Shown: in pieces, positions 26,212 through 34,679 of the stretch
Position numbering within the stretch: the stretch's first letter is position 1
How the letters are laid out: each line of letters opens with the position of its first letter
Assembly: GCF_019218635.1 (NCBI RefSeq)
Contig: NZ_JAHUZB010000003.1
Location: 507,729 to 571,728, forward strand
Reading direction: 5' to 3'
From: Enterococcus alishanensis
GTDB lineage: Bacteria; Bacillota; Bacilli; Lactobacillales; Enterococcaceae
DNA: 64,000 bases
Notes under the pieces: model-generated
The model's database searches: none
What the model was told of the DNA's origin: nothing
The model's input: the letters and a program-made list of their open reading frames with translations, nothing else
Translations under genes and position numbers: made by a program

Positions 26212-26244
26212 CAAAAAAAAGACAATTCTTAAAAATTGTCTTTT
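26212..26244 (-). terminator. Terminator of the 76-residue protein gene
   Basis: Stem AAAAGACAATT (26217-26227) with AATTGTCTTTT (26234-26244), followed on the minus strand by more T. Confidence 0.85.
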
Positions 26245-26257
26245 CGCTCTATCTTAA

Positions 26258-26488
26258 TTATTCAAAATAATCTTTTAAAAATTGATCGTACTCTTTTTGG
26301 TCAAATTTCTCGAACTTACCTACTTCATGTAAAACTTTCTTAATTTCAAAAATGGCCTTTTTTTGTTCTGCCCAGGCTTTCAGTTTACTGTCAGTATCAT
26401 CAAATTTTTCCAAGGTAACATCCAATTTGTCAATAGTGTTTGCAATCTTCTCTAAGGTACGTGCTTCTTTTTTTTCATAATCTGCCAT
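26258..26488 (-). CDS. Small charged helical protein of unknown function
   Basis: A 76-residue protein I do not recognise. It is predicted almost entirely helical and highly charged (ARTLEKIANTIDKLDVTLEK), with no signal peptide or membrane segment. It has a good SD (AAGGAGG) and its own terminator, so it is likely real. It sits between the flotillin operon and the PTS locus. Confidence 0.65.
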   Translation of the reverse strand: MADYEKKEARTLEKIANTIDKLDVTLEKFDDTDSKLKAWAEQKKAIFEIKKVLHEVGKFEKFDQKEYDQFLKDYFE

Positions 26489-26604
26489 GATAAAGCCTCC
26501 TTAAAATATTTAACAAATTAAGTATAACGCTAATCATCAATTTAGTTAAATATTTTGAATTTTTTTACGTTAATTGATAAATATTCCCTGTTTTTTATTG
26601 AAAT

Positions 26605-27309
26605 TTAAATATGAAAAATACGATCAGCATATTTTTCTTCAATCTTTGCATTATATTGAGGACCTCCATAAATGTTAGCACTTTTGTAAATTGGAGGTTC
26701 AAAACCTTGATCAAGCATCAGTGAACAAGCTTGATAAATTGTTTGCTGTAACAACAATGTCGCGGTAAAAGATGATGTTCCGCAAACTTTTGTGTCCAAT
26801 CCTTCAATTGTTAGAGCAGCATCACCAAAAGTAGAATGATTATCCAAGACAACATCAGCAAATTCATAAAGCAATTTTCCACTACTATGCCTTGAAGAAG
26901 ATTTTTTTGATGCCTCTAAAGCGGTTACGACTATTAGTTTATTACCTTCTGATTTAATTTTTTCTGCAAGTTCAATAATCATTGGATTTCTACCTGAATT
27001 TGAAATTAGAAAGAAAATATCATTAGGGGCGATCATCATCCTATGACCTAATATTTTACCTGATCCTTCTAACGTTTCATACATACCACCAGCTGCATCC
27101 ATAATCACTTTAGACGGAATCAATCCTCCAGCGCGTCCACTTACCTCGAGGGCAGCTGCATAAGAATGTCCACTACCAAAAGCTTGCAGAATACCGTCAT
27201 TCATAATTCCATCAGCGACTAATTTTGCAGCTTTTGTGATATTTTCTTTTTCATAGATTTCTAGTATATTCGTCAACTGTCTAGTTTCTTCAAAAAAAGC
27301 AAGCGTCAT
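26605..27309 (-). CDS. SIS-domain sugar-phosphate protein (UPF0309-like)
   Basis: A 234-residue cytosolic protein with one SIS fold: [20 protein letters not shown] and [21 protein letters not shown] are phospho-sugar-binding segments. SIS proteins isomerise or sense phosphorylated aldoses, ketoses and amino sugars. It is the last gene after EIIC-EIID-EIIB, but a long hairpin followed by T8 lies in the 118-nt gap. It could act on the imported phospho-sugar; the reaction is not known. Confidence 0.8.
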   Translation of the reverse strand: MTLAFFEETRQLTNILEIYEKENITKAAKLVADGIMNDGILQAFGSGHSYAAALEVSGRAGGLIPSKVIMDAAGGMYETLEGSGKILGHRMMIAPNDIFFLISNSGRNPMIIELAEKIKSEGNKLIVVTALEASKKSSSRHSSGKLLYEFADVVLDNHSTFGDAALTIEGLDTKVCGTSSFTATLLLQQTIYQACSLMLDQGFEPPIYKSANIYGGPQYNAKIEEKYADRIFHI

Positions 27310-27323
27310 TTCATGTCCTCCTT

Positions 27324-27404
27324 AAAAAAAACAGTAATATCTTAGTTCTGAAATTTTGATCGCCAGCCTAACAAAATTAGCAGAAAATTATTAAGATACA
27401 ACTG
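27324..27404 (-). terminator. Possible intercistronic terminator or attenuator between EIIB and SIS genes
   Basis: On the minus strand a 13-base arm (27404-27392) can pair with 27344-27332 at 11 of 13 positions, enclosing a ~47-nt loop. T8 and the AAGGAGG of the SIS gene follow. The large loop makes termination uncertain; it may instead mark RNA processing. Confidence 0.4.
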
Positions 27405-27427
27405 TCTTTTTTTATTCTTTTTTATTC

Positions 27428-27916
27428 TTATTTTGTTTTTTCATTTAAAGCGGCCATGAAGTCTTCTTGATCAGAATCAGGTGTCATTTGATGAATTAAT
27501 TTCACACCTAATTCGTTTAATCTTTTGAAGCAAGCAATTTCTTCTTCATTTAGATAGACTGACTTATAAATACTAATTTTATCGTCACCGTTAGAAACAT
27601 TCCCTACATTTATTTCATCAATCGGAACACCCGCTTCTTTCATTTGCACTAAAGCTTCAGGTTCTCTAGTTACAATCAAGACTCTTTGAGAATCGTATTT
27701 TCCAGCTAAAATATTTTCGATAGCTCTATTTGGAGGTAAAATAGATAGTTTTGCTCCAGCTGGTTTAGCTAATTTCAGCGCATCTTTTCCGAATTCATCT
27801 GCTGCAATTTTATCGCCGATCACCATTACTCTGGTAATTTGTAAAGATGGTGTCCATAGCATAGCTACTTGACCATGAATTAATCGGCCATCTACACGAA
27901 CATTTATAATCGCCAT
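27428..27916 (-). CDS. PTS EIIB component, mannose/sorbose family
   Basis: A 162-residue cytosolic EIIB. The phospho-accepting His14 is in VRVDGRLIHGQVAMLW, the family signature. It receives phosphate from EIIA (probably the one at 32285-32686) and passes it to the sugar during import. It lies 32 nt after the EIID gene. Relatives serve galactosamine, N-acetylgalactosamine, galacto-N-biose or sorbose systems. Confidence 0.92.
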   Translation of the reverse strand: MAIINVRVDGRLIHGQVAMLWTPSLQITRVMVIGDKIAADEFGKDALKLAKPAGAKLSILPPNRAIENILAGKYDSQRVLIVTREPEALVQMKEAGVPIDEINVGNVSNGDDKISIYKSVYLNEEEIACFKRLNELGVKLIHQMTPDSDQEDFMAALNEKTK

Positions 27917-27948
27917 AATTTCCGTTCCTTTCCAATATTAACTAAGTT

Positions 27949-28764
27949 TTATCCTTTTGCAATGATTCCCAGTCCACCTAGTATCACTGATAAAACTAAG
28001 ATAATCATCAACACTTTTAAATTAGACATTTTTTTCTTTCCTAAGAGCCAATAAGAAAATCCGACAACAGCTGCTGGTAAAAGACCAGGTAAAATCATAT
28101 CTAAATTATTTTGAAGATCCAAAGTAACCTCACCAATTTGCGGAATGATTGCAATTTTTAAATTAATTATGTTTGCAATCATCGCACCAACCATGAAAAC
28201 CCCCATTAATGTAGCAGTATTTACTAAGGCTGAGAATTTAGTAGCTAGTTCATTTACTAAAGTAGTCCCTTGCTTATAAGCCCAACGTAATTGTTTTAAA
28301 CGAAAAACAATCCAACATGCTTGAACTGCTAATAAAATTACAACCCCCATTGGGTTTTTTTGCATAGCCATGTTCGCAGCTAACGCGCCTACAATTGTTG
28401 ATGAAATTGATGTTAACGAATCTCCAATTGCAGCAAAAGGTCCTAAAAGTCCAGTTTTGATCCCCTCAACCGCGGATTGAGATTTATCTGTTTCTTTTTC
28501 TTCTATTGCTAAGTCAATACCTGTGATGATCGTATTGAAATAATTACTGGTATTAAAAAACTGAGAATGTGTTTTCATCATCTTTTTTAATTCTGGCGTA
28601 TTATCACCATATATTTTACGCAATTGCGGTAAAATGTGGTATAAATATCCAGAACCTTGCATCCGTTCATAATTCCAACCAGATTGGAAAAAGAAATAGC
28701 TTCGACGATTAATTTGCGAAAAGTCTTTATCAGTTAATTTATAATTAGTTTTAGTATTCGTCAT
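27949..28764 (-). CDS. PTS EIID component, mannose/sorbose family
   Basis: A 271-residue membrane component with the EIID N-terminal block (RSYFFFQSGWNYERMQGSGY) and GPFAAIGDSLTSISSTIVGA. It forms the transport channel with EIIC. ATG 28764 has AAGGAG nine nt upstream; the frame extends six codons further without an SD. It overlaps the EIIC gene by 14 nt. EIIC-before-EIID-before-EIIB is a reversed order compared with many man operons. Confidence 0.92.
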   Translation of the reverse strand: MTNTKTNYKLTDKDFSQINRRSYFFFQSGWNYERMQGSGYLYHILPQLRKIYGDNTPELKKMMKTHSQFFNTSNYFNTIITGIDLAIEEKETDKSQSAVEGIKTGLLGPFAAIGDSLTSISSTIVGALAANMAMQKNPMGVVILLAVQACWIVFRLKQLRWAYKQGTTLVNELATKFSALVNTATLMGVFMVGAMIANIINLKIAIIPQIGEVTLDLQNNLDMILPGLLPAAVVGFSYWLLGKKKMSNLKVLMIILVLSVILGGLGIIAKG

Positions 28765-29626
28765 CTTCAATTTCTCCTTCACTATCTTGATTATTTTGAT
28801 TAGCTACAGCAGTTGGTACCTCAGAGTTTCTTTTAAAATCAATATAAGCTAACGCGCCACCAATAAGTGCAATACCCATCATTGGTAAGCCGTTTAGTAC
28901 TGGCCCTGCATATCCTTCAATTGAACCACCGAGTGCTTGAATAGTTTTAAATAGTGTTGAGAGAATAATAGTAATTGTAAATCCTAATACAAGATAAGCT
29001 GCGTGTTTCTTCGCAGGTAGGAAACGAAGTAATATCGCAAAACCGACAGCAGGTAATACCGCTCCTGCGACTGTTAACCCATCACCTAACCATTTTAAGT
29101 CGCCGTTTAAAACTTCTACTAATGATTGCACTAATCCACCACCGAAAGTTAAAGCAAAGAATACAGGAATCATACGACTCAATGTCCATGATACAACACC
29201 AGCTAAAAACCAGCGCTCAATTCCTTTATAATTTTCTTTTTCAATTTCATGATCAATTCTGTGAACAAAAATTGTATTCGTCATCCGTCCTAAAATATCT
29301 GTATAAACTAATAATGCCGCAACTGGAACCGCGATTGTCGTTAATGCTTGTTCAGGACGCATACCTAGAGCAACCGAGAAAGCTGTACCAATAATTGCAC
29401 CACTTTGAGCATCGATCCGACTTGCTCCACCAGGCGTTCCGATACCCAGCACCATTAATTGCATACTTCCGCCGATTAATAAACCTGTGCCCATATCCCC
29501 CATAATAATACCAGAAATTAAACCAGCAAAAACTGGAAAACTTGTACCTGTTCCCGGCCCTAAATCATCAAAAATGCACCATCCGCTATAAATTGTTAAT
29601 AATAAAATCTGCCACCATTGAATCAT
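28751..29626 (-). CDS. PTS EIIC component, mannose/sorbose family
   Basis: A 291-residue integral membrane protein with multiple helices and typical EIIC text (DDLGPGTGTSFPVFAGLISGI; GTPGGASRIDAQSGAIIGT). It is the first gene of EIIC-EIID-EIIB-SIS. I chose ATG 29626, since GGAGG lies 8 nt upstream; the ATG at 29641 overlaps that SD. A promoter with an overlapping cre and the TATATATTAA motif lies at 29715-29753. No EIIA gene is in this cluster. Confidence 0.92.
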   Translation of the reverse strand: MIQWWQILLLTIYSGWCIFDDLGPGTGTSFPVFAGLISGIIMGDMGTGLLIGGSMQLMVLGIGTPGGASRIDAQSGAIIGTAFSVALGMRPEQALTTIAVPVAALLVYTDILGRMTNTIFVHRIDHEIEKENYKGIERWFLAGVVSWTLSRMIPVFFALTFGGGLVQSLVEVLNGDLKWLGDGLTVAGAVLPAVGFAILLRFLPAKKHAAYLVLGFTITIILSTLFKTIQALGGSIEGYAGPVLNGLPMMGIALIGGALAYIDFKRNSEVPTAVANQNNQDSEGEIEDDEY

Positions 29627-29714
29627 TGCATCTGCCTCCATCCTTTTTTGTTTACCAAACTACAGAGTATTTTGTTTCTTTAGTTAATCTTACTTTTTAC
29701 CCCCTTGTAAAATT

Positions 29715-29753
29715 CTATATATTAATTTTAAACGCTTACATTGATTTAATCAA
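29715..29753 (-). promoter_or_regulatory. PTS operon promoter with overlapping cre and AT-rich operator
   Basis: Minus-strand TTGATT (29753-29748), 17 bp, TAAAAT (29730-29725). Plus-strand positions 29726-29740 (TTTTAAACGCTTACA) match cre at 14 of 15 and cover the -10 and spacer. CTATATATTAA (29715-29725) abuts the -10 and recurs at three other places in the locus. Confidence 0.7.
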
Positions 29754-29847
29754 GCCTTTTAACCATTTTCTAATAAATGCATATAATAGCCTTTTACGTA
29801 GACAATAATATTCTTTTTGTTGGTTTTTTTGAAAAAAAAAGAAATAA

Positions 29848-29865
29848 CTATATATTAATATATAG
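29848..29865. promoter_or_regulatory. Perfect 18-bp AT-rich palindrome, candidate GntR operator
   Basis: CTATATATTAATATATAG is perfectly self-complementary. It contains the TATATATTAA motif seen next to three promoters of the locus and lies between the PTS operon and the divergent gntR gene, ~180 bp before the latter. The remaining ~180 bp of this gap are AT-rich with no gene. Confidence 0.5.
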
Positions 29866-30048
29866 ACTTACTCTAACCACTATCTGGCTTTATTTTATTT
29901 ATGAAATTCAGCTGGAATATTTTTTTAAATAACTATTGAACTATCATTTGATTTTCTTGATTTATACTCTAAAATTTTTATTTAACTTTGCTGAATACTT
30001 TATGCTAGTATGTATAGTGAGAAATAAGTATTGAGAGAAGGGATTTTT

Positions 30049-30759
30049 ATGAAGGAACCAAAATACTTAAAGATAAAAAAAGACTTACTTCAAAAAATTG
30101 AAAACGGTATTTTTAAATCTGGAGATAAGTTTTACACTGAAACAGAAATAAAAAATTTGTATAATGTAAGTTCTATTACAGCTATCCGAGCTGTTCAAGA
30201 GTTAGCTAACGAAGGCTATTTAGAACGTTACCAAGGAAAAGGAACTTTTGTCTCTCGTTCAAAAAAAAGAACCATTGTAGAATTTACAGACTTAGAAGTA
30301 TTTGCTGGAATGGAAGAAACCGTGTCAGTTTTAGAAGTGACGGAAATGAATAACCAAGAAATCAAAGATAAACTAAAATTAGCTAAAGATGAAACGTATT
30401 ACAAAATTGTTCGATTAAGAAAAGCTGGCAATATACCGTATATTTTGCAAAATTCATTCATCCCAAGCAAATTTATTAAACCTAATTTCCCTTCTAACAC
30501 TTACTTTGATTCAATTTACCAACGATTCAAAGAAGATTTTGGTATTAATTTGTATGAAACACACGCCATCGAAACAAACGAATTTTGTTCGAAAATTTCT
30601 CCTGACACGATGCAACTACTGGAACTAAAAGAGACGGATGGTTGTATTTTACAGGTTAAAACAAATGATAATGGCGAAGATGAAGTTTATGAATATGTTG
30701 AAAGCTATAAACATTGTGAATATTATAAAATCCAAATTGAAACCGTACAACGTCAATAA
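30049..30759 (+). CDS. GntR/HutC-family transcriptional regulator
   Basis: A 236-residue regulator. The N-terminal winged helix-turn-helix includes KNLYNVSSITAIRAVQELANEGYLERYQGKGTFV. The C-terminal UTRA ligand domain contains YKIVRLRKAGNIPYILQNSFIP. HutC proteins usually repress sugar or amino-sugar genes until a phosphorylated sugar binds. SD AGAAGGG precedes ATG 30049. It sits between the PTS operon and the DUF4832 gene and probably controls both arms of the locus through the TATATATTAA sites. Confidence 0.9.
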   Translation: MKEPKYLKIKKDLLQKIENGIFKSGDKFYTETEIKNLYNVSSITAIRAVQELANEGYLERYQGKGTFVSRSKKRTIVEFTDLEVFAGMEETVSVLEVTEMNNQEIKDKLKLAKDETYYKIVRLRKAGNIPYILQNSFIPSKFIKPNFPSNTYFDSIYQRFKEDFGINLYETHAIETNEFCSKISPDTMQLLELKETDGCILQVKTNDNGEDEVYEYVESYKHCEYYKIQIETVQRQ

Positions 30760-30772
30760 AATGATAAAGTCA

Positions 30773-30804
30773 AAAAAAAGAAGCAAAAAAATGCTTCTTT
30801 TTTT
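30773..30804. terminator. Bidirectional terminator between gntR and DUF4832 genes
   Basis: A 12-bp stem (30773-30784 with 30793-30804) including A8 and T7 ends. It overlaps the stop codon of the DUF4832-type gene. Confidence 0.85.
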
Positions 30805-32254
30805 AGTTAAAGAGCCAATTAAGCTGATCTTTAAAAGCTATATCATTAGCTAAACGATTCCCACTGCCATCTTTAGCTTGCAGTTTAAGAGAAATTGATA
30901 AATCATCGGGGCTAAACTTTTGATTAAAAAGAGCTACATCAATCGTCAAAGGCTTCATCGATTGCAATTTATTCAGTTCAAAGAAGTCTGCTGAAATTAT
31001 TTTTTTATCTTTTAGAAAGACCTGGATTGTTATTTTTTCAAGACCAACTGGCGCAGCAAAACCACGATTAATCAAATGAATCAAAATTTCAATGTGCTTA
31101 TTTTTTTCCTTTAATTCAATCGACTCACAATTAATACGATAGCCTAAAAAATCTCTAAAGTATTCATACCAATTTCTTTGTATTACTTGGTCTTCTCGAT
31201 TTAAAAACCAAGCTGGATCATAAGGTAATCCTAGTGATAATAATTTTTCCATTTCAATCGTTTGATTTTTCCAAGCATTGATTGAAGAAAAGCTTGAGTA
31301 TTCACTTTTTTGTAAGGATAAATACTCATCAGGATTCTTATTATTTCGTTTTAATTCATTTTCCCAAACAAACTTTGAAAAATTGCCATCCAGCATATCT
31401 TTATAATTATGAGTTAAGCTTAACGAAGTAAAATGACCATTCGCCAGACGTTTAGCCATTTTTTCTGGATCAATCGTTCGATTATTTAGATAAATCGGAT
31501 TCGCCCACCACCAAATCATCTCACCATCAACGAGTTGATACCGCGAATCCTGTCTTAAATCATGATTTGCAGCAGATTCCCATAGCCCCCCCGCAGTGTT
31601 CCACCCATGAAGATTTCCAATCAAAAAATCATCATGGTACCCTATTCTTTGAAAATCAGAATCTTCTTGGCTTAGTAATTTTTGTTTGATATCCCAATAT
31701 CTAACCTGTAATTTCATATCTTTAGGAGTAGCCTCTATTATTTTATTTAAAATCTGACCTTCGTCAGACCTTTCTCGTGATTTAAAAGACCATTCTCCCC
31801 ATGCACCAATGATTCCAGCTTGTAATACATGAATTTGCCCAGACCATTTTTTCAAATAGGGTCGTAATTGATCCAAATGTTCATAAATTTGTTCTTCTTT
31901 TGGTTCCTGCGACATGGGATTGCCATCATCCCATACATATGCAAATCTTAGGACCGCCTTCAGATGTAATGAAGATAATTTTTGAATAAATCGGTCCATA
32001 TTTTCGAACGCTATTTGATCAAGCCTTTTTTCTTTATACTCAGTTAAATAAAAGTAAACTTGGACTAATGTGGGGTGATCGTCATGATATTTTTTGAATT
32101 CTTGTTCCAATGCCTCAATTGCATTATCTTTTTCATATTGATAGATACTTTTTCCCGTAGCTACATTCAAATAGACCTCAAAACGAAACCCTCGATCACT
32201 GTTTTCTAACAGCTCAGTGTCCAATCCTTTTTTTGGTGGTATCTTAAACTTCAC
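30803..32254 (-). CDS. DUF4832/DUF4874-type protein, probable glycosidase-like enzyme
   Basis: A 483-residue cytosolic protein without signal peptide. The N-terminal ~300 residues look like a TIM-barrel glycoside-hydrolase fold, with the family-typical IIGAWGEWSFKSR (about 150) and MIWWWANPIYLNNRTIDPEKMA. The last ~120 residues are beta-rich. I assign it to the DUF4874/DUF4832 group by these motifs; no activity is established for it here. It is the third gene of bgaC-EIIA-DUF4832, which points to a role in breaking down the PTS-imported glycan. Confidence 0.72.
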   Translation of the reverse strand: MKFKIPPKKGLDTELLENSDRGFRFEVYLNVATGKSIYQYEKDNAIEALEQEFKKYHDDHPTLVQVYFYLTEYKEKRLDQIAFENMDRFIQKLSSLHLKAVLRFAYVWDDGNPMSQEPKEEQIYEHLDQLRPYLKKWSGQIHVLQAGIIGAWGEWSFKSRERSDEGQILNKIIEATPKDMKLQVRYWDIKQKLLSQEDSDFQRIGYHDDFLIGNLHGWNTAGGLWESAANHDLRQDSRYQLVDGEMIWWWANPIYLNNRTIDPEKMAKRLANGHFTSLSLTHNYKDMLDGNFSKFVWENELKRNNKNPDEYLSLQKSEYSSFSSINAWKNQTIEMEKLLSLGLPYDPAWFLNREDQVIQRNWYEYFRDFLGYRINCESIELKEKNKHIEILIHLINRGFAAPVGLEKITIQVFLKDKKIISADFFELNKLQSMKPLTIDVALFNQKFSPDDLSISLKLQAKDGSGNRLANDIAFKDQLNWLFN

Positions 32255-32284
32255 TTTTTCACATCCTTTGTAATGAAATTGCTT

Positions 32285-32686
32285 TTAGTCTTCATCATCA
32301 GAATCACCGCTAAGTCGATCATTTAAATATAATATACTTTCTTTTCCATCATCTAAAAATTTGGGTGCACTATTAATTAGCATCGAATTGATAAAACTTA
32401 CTACCATCGGCATATTCATTCCTGTATAAACATCAAATTTCCGACCTTCCATTAGAAGTTTAGACAATACGTTTGCTGGTGTTCCTCCTAAAATATCTGC
32501 AAATACGATAAAGTCATTGCCAAACGAAGACACAGCAGCTTCAAATTTCTTTGAGAAATCTTCTTGCCCCTCTTCTGGTAAAAGAGGCACAGCAATAATA
32601 TCCTCTTGTTCTCCCATAATCATTTCAGTACTTTTTTTCAATTCTACACAAAAATTACCATGGCTAACTAGCACAAGTTTTTTCAT
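32285..32686 (-). CDS. PTS EIIA component, mannose/sorbose family
   Basis: A 133-residue EIIA. The phospho-acceptor His9 is in KLVLVSHGNFC, and the conserved FADILGGTPAN follows. It takes phosphate from HPr and passes it to the EIIB at 27428-27916. It lies between bgaC and the DUF4832-type gene, separated from its EIIBCD partners by about 3 kb and the gntR gene. The acidic tail DDRLSGDSDDED is long. Confidence 0.9.
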   Translation of the reverse strand: MKKLVLVSHGNFCVELKKSTEMIMGEQEDIIAVPLLPEEGQEDFSKKFEAAVSSFGNDFIVFADILGGTPANVLSKLLMEGRKFDVYTGMNMPMVVSFINSMLINSAPKFLDDGKESILYLNDRLSGDSDDED

Positions 32687-32724
32687 AATTATTATCCTAC
32701 TTTCAATTTTATAAAATTTAAATT

Positions 32725-34503
32725 TTACTCTTCTTGTGATAAATCAAGAACAATTGGTGCAGAAGAAAGGTTGATTGTCTCGCTATAAGTGCCCTCTGTT
32801 TCGAAAATAATTAATTCATTTTCGCCTTTTTTCAATAGAGCTTTAGGAATATACAACGTTAGATAAGGACCTTTTTCCCAAAATCTTCCTAGATTAACGC
32901 CATTAATCAGTGCAATTCCTTTTCCAAATTTTGAGATATCAAGAAAAGTATCTTCAACCGCATCAAGTTCAAATTTATATTGATAAAATGCTGGATTATT
33001 TTTTTGCCATTCTTTTGAAAAATCAATTCGATCCAGTTTCTCGAAATTAATCGAAAATTGTTCCCAGTTTAACATGAAATGTAAATCCATCATTACACCG
33101 GTGCGGATACCTTTTCTTTGCGTATCTGCTAACAACTTATGGCCGTAATTTACACGCCCCATATTCTCCATTAAAATATCCACTTGATTTTCTGAGCGAG
33201 AAAGTGCTAATTGGATATCATCACCAATTTCTTCTTGATATTGGGTCGTCACATAGCTTTTATTCAAATAAATTTGTGCTCGATCCCGACCATCAATAAT
33301 TCTAAATCTTTCCTCAGTAGCATCTTTTAAAAATTTAGTGCGATAAACCATATAACCATAATATTGTTCGAAATATTCCATATTTGCCGGATATTTTGTT
33401 GTATGTCGTTCACTGATTTCTTCTAACACTTCAAATAAAGCAACTTTATTCGTTAGTTGGATAGATGATTTTTCTATTGTCGATTTTACCTTTGGTGCCG
33501 TTTGAACAATATCAGGAAACATTTCATGAATCACATTTTTTATAACAGTATATTTTTCTGTAGGGTTTCCCTGTTCATCTAGCGGTGCACCATAATCGTA
33601 AGAAGTGACTTGTGGTAAGTCCTTAGTTCCTCTAGCAGAACAACCGTTCATAAAGCCAAAATTGGTCCCCCCGTGGAACATATATAGATTAATACTACCA
33701 ATCATCAGTACCTCTCTAACTGCCTCACCTAATTCTTCTGGATCACGTGTTACGATTGGCTCTCCCCAACGGTTGAACCAGCCATCCCAAAATTCCATAC
33801 ACATTAATGGCCATTTTTTGTTATTATTTTGATGAAAAGATGTTAAGTTTTTAAAATTCAGTTGTCCTTTTGAACCAAAATTTCCCGTTGACAAAATATC
33901 TTGCTCATCCATACTTCCTGCTCTTAACGTCGCTAACCATGCGCCATCTGAAGTAAACAAAGGAACAGTTACACCATTGTTTCTCATTAAAGTAACCATG
34001 GCTTGCAAATACTCTTTATCTTCACCATAAGAACCATACTCATTTTCTACTTGCATCATAATGATAGGTCCACCATTTTCCATTTGAAATGGCGTAACTT
34101 TTGGTAAAAGGACATGATAATATTTTTCTACATACTCTAAATAATTAGGATCGGACGAACGAATGCGACAATTTTTTTCCAATAACCAAGCTGGCAAACC
34201 ACCAAATTCCCACTCGGCACAGATATAAGGTGATGGCCGCAAGATAACGTATAGCCCTGTATCTGCGGCCGTTTGAATAAATTTTTCCAAGTCAAGAATA
34301 CCTTCAAAATTAAAGACCCCTTCTTTTGTTTCGTGGGCATTCCAAGGTACATAAGTTTCAACAGTATTAAAACCCAATGCTTTCAAATTAAAAAGCGAAT
34401 GTTCCCAATCACTAGGATGGACCCGAAAATAATGTATGGCACCTGATAATATTTTGAAAGGCTTACCGTCTAATAAAAAATCTTCTTTAATTTCAAATGT
34501 CAT
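32725..34503 (-). CDS. bgaC: GH35 beta-galactosidase, BgaC-like
   Basis: A 592-residue intracellular GH35 enzyme. The acid/base is Glu155 in MMQVENEYGSYG and the nucleophile is Glu237 in MCMEFWDGWFNRWGE. Other family blocks are GAIHYFRVHPSDW, RPSPYICAEWEFGGLPAWLL and YMFHGGTNFGFMNG. The wording follows Streptococcus pneumoniae BgaC (595 residues), which releases terminal beta-1,3-linked galactose from host-type glycans and also neighbours a mannose-family PTS and agaS. It leads the bgaC-EIIA-DUF4832 operon. The cre at 34522-34536 lies between promoter and SD. Confidence 0.92.
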   Translation of the reverse strand: MTFEIKEDFLLDGKPFKILSGAIHYFRVHPSDWEHSLFNLKALGFNTVETYVPWNAHETKEGVFNFEGILDLEKFIQTAADTGLYVILRPSPYICAEWEFGGLPAWLLEKNCRIRSSDPNYLEYVEKYYHVLLPKVTPFQMENGGPIIMMQVENEYGSYGEDKEYLQAMVTLMRNNGVTVPLFTSDGAWLATLRAGSMDEQDILSTGNFGSKGQLNFKNLTSFHQNNNKKWPLMCMEFWDGWFNRWGEPIVTRDPEELGEAVREVLMIGSINLYMFHGGTNFGFMNGCSARGTKDLPQVTSYDYGAPLDEQGNPTEKYTVIKNVIHEMFPDIVQTAPKVKSTIEKSSIQLTNKVALFEVLEEISERHTTKYPANMEYFEQYYGYMVYRTKFLKDATEERFRIIDGRDRAQIYLNKSYVTTQYQEEIGDDIQLALSRSENQVDILMENMGRVNYGHKLLADTQRKGIRTGVMMDLHFMLNWEQFSINFEKLDRIDFSKEWQKNNPAFYQYKFELDAVEDTFLDISKFGKGIALINGVNLGRFWEKGPYLTLYIPKALLKKGENELIIFETEGTYSETINLSSAPIVLDLSQEE

Positions 34504-34521
34504 CTTTGATTCTCTCCTTTT

Positions 34522-34536
34522 AAGAAACCGCTAACA
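34522..34536. promoter_or_regulatory. cre site upstream of bgaC
   Basis: AAGAAACCGCTAACA matches WTGNAANCGNWNNCA at 14 of 15 positions. It lies 19 nt before the bgaC ATG, a roadblock position. Confidence 0.75.
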
Positions 34537-34543
34537 ATTATTT

Positions 34544-34584
34544 TATATATTAAATAAATTACCATGTAAAAACTACTATGTCAA
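34544..34584 (-). promoter_or_regulatory. bgaC promoter with adjacent TATATATTAA operator
   Basis: Minus-strand TTGACA (34584-34579), 17 bp, TAATTT (34561-34556). TATATATTAA (34544-34553) lies over the predicted transcription start. Confidence 0.55.
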
Positions 34585-34601
34585 AGGTTTCATTCAAGTC
34601 G

Positions 34602-34631
34602 TTTATAAGTTAATATATAAAATATATAATT
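34602..34631 (+). promoter_or_regulatory. Promoter of the 800-residue enzyme gene with overlapping operator
   Basis: TTTATA (34602-34607), 17 bp, TATAAT (34625-34630). TTAATATATAAAATATATAA, an imperfect palindrome built from the same TATATATTAA half, fills the spacer and -10 from 34610 on. Confidence 0.55.
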
Positions 34632-34679
34632 CCCTTTTTACCATCATTTTTTAAATTTTAAGAAAGTAGGTTTTACACT

